Assembly: GCF_014356525.2 (NCBI RefSeq)
Contig: NC_052505.1
Coordinates: 12,627,098 to 12,691,097 of the forward strand
Length of the DNA stretch: 64,000 nucleotides
Origin: Nilaparvata lugens
Lineage: Eukaryota; Arthropoda; Insecta; Hemiptera; Delphacidae
Direction of reading: 5' to 3'
Positions 47,923 to 59,005 of this stretch are shown here, in pieces (position 1 is the stretch's first letter; every line of letters begins with the position of its first letter). A program made the translations under genes and the position numbers. A model generated the notes under the pieces. The model had not been told where the DNA came from, did not search any database, and saw only the letters and a program-made list of their open reading frames with translations.

Positions 47923-48255
47923 GTACAAACAATTATTGAGGGTCCTGCCAAACCCGAAGTTTTTCGGCGGGTGCCCGGTTGCAATAAAAAAACGAGTTAC
48001 ACAAGATAAATAAACTTAGACGAAATAAATATTACACTTCAGAAAGATTTTAAGTATAAGATGAAAGAAAACAAATACAAATTTCAATAAGAAAATAAGA
48101 ATACATCAGATTTTGACAGAGAATTAATAAAAAAGGGAAAACAAAGAAAATTTATTAGATATTTATAATATAAGTTATACATTGTATCATAATTATTACT
48201 GTAGCGGAATGAGTCCTAGCGGAGCTAGCCCAAAAGTTCTTCTATTTCTTGATTC
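47923..48255. repeat. Probable transposon fragment, unclassified
   Basis: It opens with GGTCCTGCCAAACCCGAAGT and TTTTCGGCGGGTGCCCGG, a GC-rich hairpin-forming head in an AT-rich setting. An A-rich non-coding body follows, then CCTAGCGGAGCTAGCCC near 48210. The composition shift suggests an insertion, but I found no matching ends. Confidence 0.3.
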
Positions 48256-49745
48256 AATCATAATTTAACAAGAAAGCCGAAAGGTTTTCAGCAAGAAACG
48301 GGTTTTACTTGGAGTTTTGGTAAGAATAGGGATGTTTGCACCACATCTCTGAAGAATGCTTGCTACAAGTGTTTTTTATGATCGCTCCAATTGGATTGAA
48401 TCTTTGAATATGCCTTTTAATTTGATAATCGATGAAGAACTGGAGTGACTAGCAATCCATCATGTTGATTTTTGATCTAGCTTTTGAACAAAGTGTTTTG
48501 AATGATTCTCAAATGATATGAAGAGTGGGCATTGATAGGAGCCTTTAGTTTATCTTCAACTATTGAAGTAACTGTTCACTCAATAGATGATATAGATATC
48601 GATAAACTGACAAATAACTGGTATCGGGGGTATTGAGATGACATGGATAAATATATCCAATTGGGGATCACTTGTTCAAACTGTTTTGAAAAACTGATAA
48701 TTCTTGCTGTTTGTCTCATAGGGTTGCGTTTCCCACGGGACCTCTGTTGTATAGGGGAACGGAACTGTTGATGCTACATGCCTTGTAGAGACTTCTATTC
48801 TTCCACAGAGACATCGCAGGTACCTGCATTCTGTTTGTTCAAGTATTGATTCAGTGGTGGCGTAACAGGAATAGTAAGCAAGCGAGTATATATGTTCGCA
48901 GATAGAATCTGATAGAAACTGTCGTTCGCATAGAGAGATTCCAGCAATCACCCATGAAAAGCCAAACCTCAACCCACTCCTACAATTGATTTCCACCCGT
49001 TTTCTGTGTGCTTTGCACCTAATACCTGAGAATAGGAGCAGTAAGACTCATCATAGTTCACCCTGTTCTCTTCTCGGCGCCGTTTGTTACTAACGATCAA
49101 TAATATCAAGACTCATCTTACTTGATAAACTCACTCTGCAGCAATGGTGGAATTTGAATCCTCATGAGCTAGTAATACAGTACAACTGAATAAAGTAAGT
49201 TTTATCAATCAAGTCAACTTCCCTTTTTATCAATCAAGTCAAATGTACGGTTGATAAAAAATTTAAACGGTTTGAAAGATCTCGTTTTTCCTTATAACGA
49301 ATTAGGAAATAACTCATATATTATTATGCAACAATATGTTTTATCTGCGAATAATCTATGTAGTGTCACAGAAAGAAGTCTTTACAAGCAATTGAAACTA
49401 ATACTAGATTTGGAATCAATGATCATGATATATTTCAAATTATCAGGGAATGCTGATGATTCTAACTTTGATGAATAATATTAAACGAGCAATGAGGCAT
49501 GGATGAGAATTTTTCATTCGAATAGAAACAATCAGATTTTGAAATTTCATATAATACAATATTCCATAATCTGTTCAGAGATTCGATGATCTTTGTGAAA
49601 AACATTTCTGTATAAAGTATGTTAAGTTGATGAATGTTTCTGAAAACTTGATTCAGCAATCAATATGCATTCCAATTCCATAATCTATCAATAATTAATC
49701 ATCCAAGAGAACCAATAAATCACTCTATAAATGAAATAATAAGAT
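48256..49745. other. Unique AT-rich stretch, no gene recognised
   Basis: A 106-codon minus-strand frame at 48676-48996 is cysteine-rich but not a recognised family, and I see no start context or splice pattern that supports it. Two TTTTATCAATCAAGTCAA copies lie at 49199-49242. Confidence 0.5.
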
Positions 49746-49855
49746 TAATGCCCGGTTTCTCAGTCGTTCAATAAACAACGCTATAGCTATTGATTCAATA
49801 ACTTTATCAATTCAATAAATTTTTATTGGTTCCTTAATAGTTATTTGTGCATCTA

Positions 49856-49956
49856 GGGACTAAAGTGCAACTTTTTCTCCCTGAGGGAAACTGTTGTCGC
49901 CCGATGGCGTAGCCGAGGGCGACAATTTCCCTGAGGGAGAATAAGTACTTTAGTCC
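49856..49956. repeat. Long near-perfect hairpin (about 100 nt)
   Basis: Nested inverted pairs GGGACTAAAGT/ACTTTAGTCCC, CTCCCTGAGGGAAA/TTTCCCTGAGGGAG and TTGTCGCCC/GGGCGACAA surround a GATGGCGTAGCCGA loop. CTCCCTGAGGGA-like and AGTCCC-like motifs recur on the other side of the tandem array (51384-51462), as does GTAGGTGGAGGAAAA, inverted relative to CCTCCACCTAC at 49979. Hairpin and array therefore appear to belong to one inserted unit. Confidence 0.8.
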
Positions 49957-49993
49957 CGTGATGCACACAACATTTTTCCTCCACCTACACCAA

Positions 49994-51319
49994 TACCTAT
50001 AACAATGAATAATTTTACTACATCTTCACGCTTTCACACTATTTTTTTAAAAACAAAATTTAGCTCACCTCTGATAATAATTTGTTGATAGTTGCTAGTT
50101 GATAGTGATAGTTGATAGTTTATAGTTTCCTTATGAGTCACAAAATTCCATGTCGCGTATTAACTATTATATATAGATAGTTTATAGTTTTCATATCCAC
50201 CAACGGTTGAACATAACCTAACAATCGAAATAGAGCTACTTATTTCCTAGAGCTAAAATATTCCAAAGATCGAAATAGAGCTCTTTTACTTTTCCTCTAC
50301 CGACCACGACAGTGTTGCCACATTCCTATAACAATGAATAATTTTACTACATCTTCACGCTTTCACACTATTTTTTTAAAAACAAAATTTAGCTCACCTC
50401 TGATAATAGTTTGTTGATAGTTGCTAGTTGATAGTTGATAGTTGATAGTTTATAGTTTCCTTATGAGTCACAAAATTCCATGTCGCGTATTAACTATTAT
50501 ATATAGATAGTTTATAGTTTTCATATCCACCAACGGTTGAACATAACCTAACAATCGAAATAGAGCTACTTATTTCCTAGAGCTAAAATATTCCAAAGAT
50601 CGAAATAGAGCTCTTTTACTTTTCCTCTACCGACCACGACAGTGTTGCCACATTCCTATAACAATGAATAATTTTACTACATCTTCACGCTTTCACACTA
50701 TTTTTTTAAAAACAAAATTTAGCTCACCTCTGATAATAGTTTGTTGATAGTTGCTAGTTGATAGTTGATAGTTGATAGTTTATAGTTTCCTTATGAGTCA
50801 CAAAATTCCATGTCGCGTATTAACTATTATATATAGATAGTTTATAGTTTTCATATCCACCAACGGTTGAACATAACCTAACAATCGAAATAGAGCTACT
50901 TATTTCCTAGAGCTAAAATATTCCAAAGATCGAAATAGAGCTCTTTTACTTTTCCTCTACCGACCACGACAGTGTTGCCACATTCCTATAACAATGAATA
51001 ATTTTACTACATCTTCACGCTTTCACACTATTTTTTTAAAAACAAAATTTAGCTCACCTCTGATAATAGTTTGTTGATAGTTGCTAGTTGATAGTTGATA
51101 GTTGATAGTTTATAGTTTCCTTATGAGTCACAAAATTCCATGTCGCGTATTAACTATTATATATAGATAGTTTATAGTTTTCATAATTATCCACCAACGG
51201 TTGAACATAACCTAACAATCGAAATAGAGCTACTTATTTCCTAGAGCTAAAATATTCCAAAGATCGAAATAGAGCTCTTTTACTTTTCCTCTACCGACCA
51301 CGACAGTGTTGCCACATTC
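49994..51319. repeat. Four tandem copies of a 330-bp unit, nearly identical
   Basis: Units start with CCTATAACAATGAATAATTT at about 49994, 50325, 50655 and 50985 and end AGTGTTGCCACATT. The period is 330 bp. Copies 2 and 3 look identical by eye. Copy 1 differs at a few positions, including the TTGATAG sub-repeat, and copy 4 has a 6-bp insertion (ATAATT) near 51185. Each unit contains a run of TTGATAG heptamers and two ATCGAAATAGAGCT motifs. No frame runs through the units. Such homogeneity in a DNA full of decayed repeats implies recent amplification or conversion. Confidence 0.95.
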
Positions 51320-51714
51320 CTCATTCTTCAATCGCGGCGTTGTCGGACTTCTTCCCATGTTAATCTTATGGGTTTATTTTTACTCCCTTGGGAGTAAAAG
51401 TGATCACTTTTCCCGCTGGGAATTATTTTTAGTCCCATGGGAGGAAAAGTAGTACTTTAGTATTCGATTCCAGGGTGTAAAATGAGACTTTTGATAGTAG
51501 GTGGAGGAAAACATATTTATAGAATCCATGGCAATTCATCTGTTCAATGAATCTGGCAGCATGGCATGATTCCAAACCTACCACTTTCGTAAACAAACTT
51601 TATATGGTAGCCATGGTAACCAACTGAATCTTGTTTGTTTAATCCTTGTTGTGAAGTTCAAGTTGAAGGTTTTTTCCTACTTTAATGATATTTTTTCAAG
51701 TTATTATTATAATT

Positions 51715-51894
51715 ATGGCAGAGAAACGAGACCGGGGCAAGAATTTTGCAGAGGTTGAAAAAGAACAATTAGTAGAGATCTGCCTAAAGTATAAAAATGT
51801 GATAGAAAATAAAAAGACACATAAATATTCAATAAAAGATAAAAGCAAGGCATGGGATGCAGTGAGAGAAGAATATAATTCTATTCAAATCTAA
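51715..51894 (+). pseudogene. Truncated Myb/SANT-like DNA-binding protein of a Harbinger element
   Basis: A 59-codon frame from ATG at 51715 to TAA at 51892-51894. An upstream in-frame extension lacks a better start. It begins MAEKRDRGKNF and contains EICLKYKNVIENKKT and KAWDAVREEYNSIQ. This is the first two helices of the Myb/SANT-like (MSANTD-type) domain found in insect Harbinger-linked and zeste-like proteins. The usual third helix (the TAKQLH...YDNMK part known from the family) is missing because the frame stops. In the family this protein binds the element's ends and helps the nuclease. Here it is only a fragment and unlikely to function. Confidence 0.72.
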
Positions 51895-52626
51895 CTCAAA
51901 CACTCCATCATCTGAACTGCTGCTGTAACTAATTATATCTAGATCCATTTCAATATTGTTTTTATTTAAATAACAGAACATCGAACACAAAACATTCCAA
52001 CATAACCTTTAAACACAATTCATCGATTCGATATAGATAATTATTATTACAGGCTGGATTTTGGCATTATTTCGTTCAATAAACAAATCTATAGCTTATC
52101 CCATATGATTGTGATTAGGCGTACGGTAGTCAAAGAAGAAGAAGAAACAACGCAATAGCTATTGATTCAATAACTTTATTCAATCAATAAATTTTTATTG
52201 GTTTCTCAAACATATTTATAAAATCCATAGCTATGGAACGATTTATCTGTTCAATGAATCTGGCAACATGGCATGATCCCAAACTGGTCACTTTCGTAAA
52301 CAAACTTTATACATGATTCCTATGGTAACCATGGTAACAACCAAATCTTGGATGTTTATTCCATGCTTCCTGTTGTGAGGTAATTTCCTACAGTACTGAC
52401 ATCTTTTGGCTGATGTCTCCAAAACAAGATGGCTGACACCAAATGAGGGCTATCGATGCTAAATATAGTGCAACTTTGATTCTGTTTTGTTTTTAAAATA
52501 CTGGTGATCTACACTAATTTCAATTTTATTTTGTAATTTAATTTTTTATCTTAATTTTTTGATTGCTACCAAAAATTTGAGAAATTTATCCATTCCATAA
52601 ATATTTATAGGCTGGATTTTGGCACT

Positions 52627-52889
52627 ATAGTTTATCAATAGATTTATGGATTCAATAAGTTTAAGGAGCGTTCTAGAAACGCATTTCTCATTTTCATCGG
52701 TTCAATAAAGTTATTGAATGGATAAACAGCTTATGGAGCGACTGAGAAACCAGGCATATAGTGTTTATCGAGAGATTTAAGGATTCAATAAGTTTAGGGA
52801 GCGTTCTAGAAACGCATTTCTCATGTTTATCGATTCAATAAAGTTATTGAATGGATAAACAGTTTATGGAACGACTGAGAAACCGGGCA
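52627..52889. repeat. Duplicated right end of the Harbinger element
   Basis: The last 129 bp (52761-52889), with GGAGCGTTCTAGAAACGCAT and GACTGAGAAACCGGGCA, are preceded by a close copy at 52627-52757 ending GACTGAGAAACCAGGCA. The inner copy therefore carries a complete second terminal repeat, which a transposase could in principle use. Confidence 0.88.
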
Positions 52890-52892
52890 TAA

Positions 52893-55588
52893 ATGAAAAA
52901 GACTTAGTAATTGTCAAAAACCACAGATTTATTGATACTTAGAAAGACCGGTTTCGGTTATTACACCATTGTCAATCTCTGATAAACTAAAACTAAATAC
53001 AAGAGCAGCAGAATTTATACTAGTAGGCGAGTACTGCTATTGGTCAAGGGCATGAACGCCTGCTATTGGCCCAGCTAGACAGTCTCCTCCCACTCAACGG
53101 TGTGACAAAATGGCGGCTGAGCCACAAATGGCGACCATGTGCTCTCCTAAAATTTAAAAATTGTAGATATATGTTATTTGTTGCAACACGTGCTCTGAAC
53201 ATATTGTATTTAGGAATATGAACGCTCGAAGAGCTAGAATAATAAAAAGAGCCGTTTCTCGAAACTATTGAGAATGCATTTGAATAGCTTACCTAGCCAG
53301 ATGACTGGGGTTATTATTCTTTTCAAAGTAGTTTGAGACAAAATCATTCTGTCATAGAGAATTGCTAACAATATATGATAACAGTAACGTCAGTCACTGA
53401 CACGGCTACAATAGAAACCACATGGTCCACTGTGCTTTGTGTCAACCCTTGTATATATCTATAGCATAAGTTGATGGCAGGTAAATGAAGATTGTGAATA
53501 GCGATATAGATATATAGTTAGGAGAGAAGTGAATATAGATAGGTAGTTTACAATGTAACCACGTGGTTAGCATATGCTACAATTTTACCACGTGATCAGC
53601 ACATGGATATTATTGAAGCAATTATTTGATGATCAGTTATTTGAATGGTGATCACATAAAACAATAAACATGATATATGAGTAGATGTATTTATAAATTA
53701 GGTCATGAAGTAGATTAGGCTATATGTATAAAGTATTCAACAAATAATGTTGTACAATAAATTATAATTTAATAATTATTATAAGCTAATTAAGTTAGTT
53801 GAATCCGAATTCATAGGCTAAGGACAAATTTGTAAATAGAATAAATTAGGTATATTTGATTGAAACATGTTGACAATGAGTATGAGAAACCTGCTTAATT
53901 AATTAAGTAGTAATTAATGGGTATCTTATTAATTTGATTTATTCAACTCGATTGTAATGATGTACTGTATGACTTTGTATTTTGTTCATTTCATGTATTT
54001 ATTATTGAAGTATTTTCAATATTAGATTTATAAGATTGATCACTGTATTAATCAAATCAATGCATTCAATTGTCAGTATCCAAACTTTAGAGTTTAAATA
54101 TTGATAAAATATATGATATCATTTGTTTTAATAATGAAGGGGAGCCATAGTTTAAAATGATTTAACATAATAAACATTATAGTGAATTCAAATTGATATT
54201 TGAATCCATTTTGTAAGCAGAATATTAGCTGATGAGTTTGAGGGTAGGCGGAGCTAGAGGGCGATGGGTGATGAGGGGTGAAAATCGTGGTGCTAGTATA
54301 TATGCAGGCAGACCATGCCTTGCAAGTTAGTGGCATTTGAGTTGCAGTTAGTTGCAGTTAGTGGCAGTTAGTTGCTGTTTGTTGCTGTGAGTCTCTTGGA
54401 TTTTGGACAGTGTTCAGTGTAGGAGTAAGTTTTTGGTCTCAGACTTCAATTATCCTATAGGGAATTGACTGAGCCAGGTAAAGATTGTATTTAGAATTTT
54501 CAATTTTCCTCATTTAAAATCCACACCACCCCACCCTAAAAAGCCCAAATAACTATATCAAATTACATAGCATCAAAGTAAACAGCAAATTTAATTATTT
54601 AGCTTTTCTAAATACAAATCTGTAGATACAGTTTTAATTAACTTCTTGAAGCTTACAGTTGAAATTTTCTTCTAAGCACAAATAATAGTTTCTTAAAGCA
54701 AGGCTCCCCTAATCATATTCATTCTTCAAACTTTATCAATTCTCTTATTTTTGACTATAATCATATTTTTTACTAGAGTTGTTCAATACTTTGATTTTAT
54801 ATCTTATTGTTCAAGTAACCTGATAAAAGTAATAAGAACTGTTTGTTAAATTTTGTTGTTTAAAATTAAACTTGAACTGTTGTACTTTCAAAAACTTAAT
54901 CATCTTGTATTTATATCTAATCATTACTATATTTTTGATCAATTTTTTATAAATTCATATAAATTTAAAGTTCAATAATAAATTCATAATTAACCTTTGT
55001 TTTGCCTTTCACTTCGTACATTCCCTTAAACACGACCCTGATCTATCTATCTTTACCATTTTCTTCAATACTATTATTAGTTCAGTGAGTGAAATATAAG
55101 TATCCACACAGTGAGTGTAGTTACAGTAAAGTAATCAATTTTATCAATTCAAAATCAATTCAATTTTATTAGTTTAATTTTATCAATTCATAGTAATTGA
55201 TTGGCGCCGGGCAAAATACCGTATAGAGTGAGGGAATTCGAAACCCACTCTAAATAAAGACCGAAGAGGGAAAGAGTTCACGGCTTAAGCAACAGAATCG
55301 CCATGATAACAAAATTTACTTTCAAAATAAGAACCAAGAAAACAAGTGTGAAAGATAATAAAACAAATATGTAAATGGAAAAACTATTGACTAATGTATG
55401 CTTACAATTTTATGATAAAACTAAATTCGTAGTGTTGTATTAGTTGAAATGAATCTGGTCGTTTAAACTATACTGGAAATTTTCCTTACTCTTGTTATTT
55501 CTAAAGCCTCTTGAATATTGTTATCTTGTCTTTTTTATTTAATATGAATAATTACCACAATATCAACTTCTCAACTACACAAAAAGTG
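52893..55588. mobile_element. Composite element with family F1 end
   Basis: It opens right after the Harbinger target duplication with the F1 half-arm AATGAAAAAGACTTAGTAAT and GAAAGACCGGTTTCGGTTAT. It closes near 55541-55590 with AATATGAATAATTACCACAA, the sequence that follows the F1 foldback at 15173. The pairing of these two ends at two places suggests that they belong to one element. The 2.7-kb interior has no conserved frame. Class unknown; limits inferred. Confidence 0.4.
53554..55212 (+). mobile_element. Possible LTR and leader of an LTR retrotransposon
   Basis: TGTAACCACGTGG at 53554 and TAGTTACA ending at 55125 form TG...CA ends with a 6-bp inverted TGTAAC/GTTACA pair. Between them lie a TATATATG box (54297-54304), a TTGCAGTTAG repeat downstream of it, and AATAAA-like signals near 54976, in U3-R-U5 order. 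TTGGCGCCGGGC at 55202 looks like a tRNA primer-binding site, but it is 77 bp downstream rather than adjacent. No gag or pol follows. Speculative. Confidence 0.25.
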
Positions 55589-55590
55589 AA

Positions 55591-58332
55591 ATAATAAGAG
55601 AATCCATGAAATATTGATTCACATGCTCTGCGTTGATAGAAGAAAGCTGATGAATCAAAAGTTAATACATATAGCGAAAAGTAATTAAAAATTAATAAGC
55701 GAAAATCCTTTCAGTGGCATTCTATCGAAATTCTAGTGAAAGATACTCTGATCTGCCAAAAATCATACAATGCATGTGGGCACCAAAACTGTTCTTAATC
55801 ACATAATATACAAATAAATAGTACATGCGTTACAAATTCACTTACAGATTTTTCATGAACCCCTCACAAACACTCAGATAACACTAAAGGAGTTTGGCTT
55901 TTCGAAAGTTTCTGTTGATATCGAACAAAAATGGGTTGACATCCTTATCAGTGTTCCACTACAGTAGTTGAACTGATAATATTCTGTTGATAGTGGGAAA
56001 GGAAGACTGAGGCCGACAAGGGTTATGCCTATCAAACCATCCTCAACCATCATAATGCTTTGCCAATATCCAGCCGCATAGTTAAACCGATAATATCCCT
56101 TCGGGGTGCTCCCAAAATCTTTGCTCGATTAGAACGGAATGTTCAGTTCTCGACCAAAATCGCTCGAAATCGTCAAACTTCACGATTATCAAAAAACAAT
56201 CAACGCCAGTAGGCCTACTATCACATGCATTTTTGAGTGAGCGGATTGAACGATTCATATATAATTTATAGAAGGTTATTGTGATAATTACAGAAATTTG
56301 CATGATGACGGGACCAGGGATGAATTGAAATGATTAATTATTCATCCTGGGCCAATAATCAACAATCGGCACTACAATATCCACAGCAATTGTGAAGCTT
56401 TCAAATTGTTCCAATTAGTACAATCACGCATTTCGGCAACCAACCACGCTAATTGAGATGCGATGAGTTGAGTGATACATGAATCAATCCAATCCCAATA
56501 TTTAACTGGTTCCAACAATTATTCGTTCACTGAGAATTCCCAATCAAGAAAATTAATTATATAATCAGTGATGAATCTTATTAATAGTCACTAAGCAGAC
56601 AAATTATTCTTATGAAGCAATCAGGATATTTCTATTACATTCATTCGTATCTCAGAATATTTTCTTATCGAATTTTATAAATGCTATGTAAACCGGTCGT
56701 ACAGTATATATTTATATAATTCTTCTAATACATTAGGGTTCACATTTGTCAAGATTTTTTGAATTCAAATTTTCTCGACGTTTGAGTAAAATGAATAATT
56801 TTTGCAAACTTGGAGTCATGTTCACCTACTTGAATTCAAGTTTCTATAACCTCAAAACGTAGAATAAAACAATCTTTAGTTTTCTCTGCCACAAAAGTAC
56901 GAGTATTATGAAGTAAAAAATCTAATTAATCTGAAAGTTGTTATCTTCATCTGCATCTTATTTTTTTATTTACTTGTTTCTGTATATTCCACATTGACTG
57001 ACAACTGTTTTTATCTAATTTTCCCATTTGTAACTTGGATTGAACCTTCAAGATTCAATTTAAATGCAAAAGTCAAACATGACCAATATCTCTACTTGAT
57101 TGAAGAAACCTTGAAGAATTAAGTTTTGGATTAACCGTATTCACTGAGAGAGTGAATTCAAGGATCGTTCTTGTACTCTTTTTTTGTAAAGAGGATTCAA
57201 GTTCTATTCTTGATATGAAAATTTTTATGAATTCAATGACAAGACTCTCAATAAATGAAAATCAGGTGATCTAGTGTGATATTAGATCAAGATCAAAATC
57301 AGATACTGCATCATAATGAAAGATAATGATCTGGTGGCATTAAAGATCGTGATCCTTTCTAGTGTGTAGTCATTCATGAACATATATTATGGAAATAAAA
57401 GCCATTAACGACAGTGAAAGTGGTCATTATTGTTGGAAAATTGATGAAATGTATCTAGCACCATAGTAAACCGTATGGCATCCGAGATACTAGTATAGCG
57501 CCATACTAGGATGATAACATTTTGTTATTTGAAAACATGAAGAAGAGATAATAGATTTTGTCGTTTTGACAATTTCCAAGTCTTTTTATTTAAAATAATA
57601 GTTTAGCCCACACTAGATGTCGATTCTTGGAGATGCCGCATCAAAGCACATTTGAAATTTCAACAAATTTCCAAATCTGTATCTTGCTCCTCATCAGTCT
57701 GTGTCCATACAATCACAATTGATCATCTCCACCGCCATGATAATTCCCATTTTGTTCGCCTTGAATTTATTGAAGATCGTTGAATTCATCATTCACAATC
57801 TATCCATTTCCATATTGTTTCCAGTATCTCGCTGGGACTGGAGTGTTCTTTTCTTGTTCTGGAAGGTTCAGATAATAGAGAGAAAATGAATTATTTCACG
57901 CTGGAAAAATCGAGAAAATGTTGGGACGCCTTCAACCAATTGTTGTTCTATGAGATCGTGATGAACAATAAAAGCATTCGTTCCATCATAATGGAAACAA
58001 CGAATGAAAGAGCTCTATTTACATAGAGCTAAGACGGGGTACCACTTGAAAAAAAATCAATCGATTCAATATGAATGCCACAGGCAACAGTCTTTCTGGC
58101 AAATGGGATGTTTATTCAGCTTTTAATTGAGAGAAGATTCGTAGAGCAAGTATCTCCAATACAACAGGGGAAATTGTAAACTATTCAAGAAGAAAATCTA
58201 AAACAATAGGTAATTATATACACCGTTTAAAATATTGGGAAAAGTATGTTGTTGAATCAGTGGCGTTACAATAACGCCACTTTTTCAATATTATCATAAG
58301 TATTTACAATATTAGACAATCTTCCATTCTGG
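55591..58332. other. Unique AT-rich stretch with one repeat relic, no gene recognised
   Basis: TTTTGACAATTTCCAAGTCT at 57563 is a diverged outer arm of foldback family F1. The GATCTGGTG/GATCAAGATC-rich part at 57265-57355 has loose internal repetition. No coding region is supported. Confidence 0.5.
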
Positions 58333-58650
58333 AATTCATATAAAATGAAAGCGAAATGGAACTAATCAACATAATTGAAAATGGATACTGAATCAACAAC
58401 GTTCACATTTGGCAGGTATATTAATTGGGCACTATAGACGCGCAATGAGGAAAAAAGCCAAAAATTGAAGTTGTTCTAGAGTTTTGATGCGTTTTCTTAG
58501 TTTTACGACAACAAATTGATTGAAGATTTTAAAATTGAGTACACAGCCTCAGCTAAAGTAAATAAATGTTATGTTGCGAGGGCTTTGAAATTAGAACCAA
58601 TTACCCTCAAAATCGGCGTTCTCGTTTCTTCAGCTTTCCAAAATCTCAAA
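58333..58650 (+). mobile_element. Helitron-like element, family B, decayed 5' part
   Basis: ATATAAAATGAAAGCGAAAT followed by AACGTTCACATTTGGCAGGT, GGGCACTATAGACGCGCAAT and a GATGCGTTTTCTTAGTTTTA module aligns with the start and internal repeats of 8520-9291. The CACTGACTGACT block is eroded and the CTAG end is absent. The plus-strand frame at 58516-58785 overlaps it and is not a gene. Confidence 0.6.
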
Positions 58651-58797
58651 ATCAATGTTATTTTAATAACCACACTAATATTCATGCATGAACATTTTCA
58701 TGCATGTCTTGTCATTCAAAAGCTTCAACTAGTTTCGGAATGGAATTTCTTTGAAAATTTGAAAGACATTTTTTCAGTAGATTAATGAGTAGGCTAT

Positions 58798-59005
58798 ACT
58801 TACGTTCTGCGCGACAAACGAACGGAGCATGAGAGAAGTAGGCAGGATGATCGCAGGTCGCGCGATTACGGTTCGCGCGCAACGAACTGGCCAAGCTCTC
58901 AACTACAAAAATGGAAGCATGGCAAGCTCGTGCTCTTATCTCCATCACTCTATACTCAGAGAAACCTTGTTTGAGAAACGCGCGTTTGTCGCGCAGCGCG
59001 TAAAT
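58798..59005. repeat. CpG-rich inverted repeat (about 208 bp)
   Basis: ACTTACGTTCTGCGCGACAA (58798) pairs with TTGTCGCGCAGCGCGTAAAT (58986-59005), about 23 nt per arm with three mismatches. The interior is CpG-rich (GGTCGCGCGATTACGG, TTCGCGCGCAACG) against an AT-rich background. No target duplication was found. It resembles a short MITE or foldback element. Both strands have open frames of 64-108 codons here that mirror one another. Confidence 0.6.

Larger units (their letters stand above)
49749..52889 (+). mobile_element. PIF/Harbinger-type element, rearranged
   Basis: The left end TGCCCGGTTTCTCAGTCGTT (49749) is matched by an inverted right end, AACGACTGAGAAACCGGGCA, at 52889. TAA lies at both outer borders (49746-49748 and 52890-52892), matching the TWA target duplication of PIF/Harbinger. 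It contains a short Myb/SANT-like frame (51715-51894), the accessory DNA-binding protein type carried by these elements. No HARBI-type nuclease remains. The structure is rearranged: a second copy of the left-end region lies at 52070-52410, the right end is duplicated, and a foreign insertion (about 49835-51508) carries a long hairpin and the 330-bp array. The superfamily call is firm from ends, target and domain together. Confidence 0.83.
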
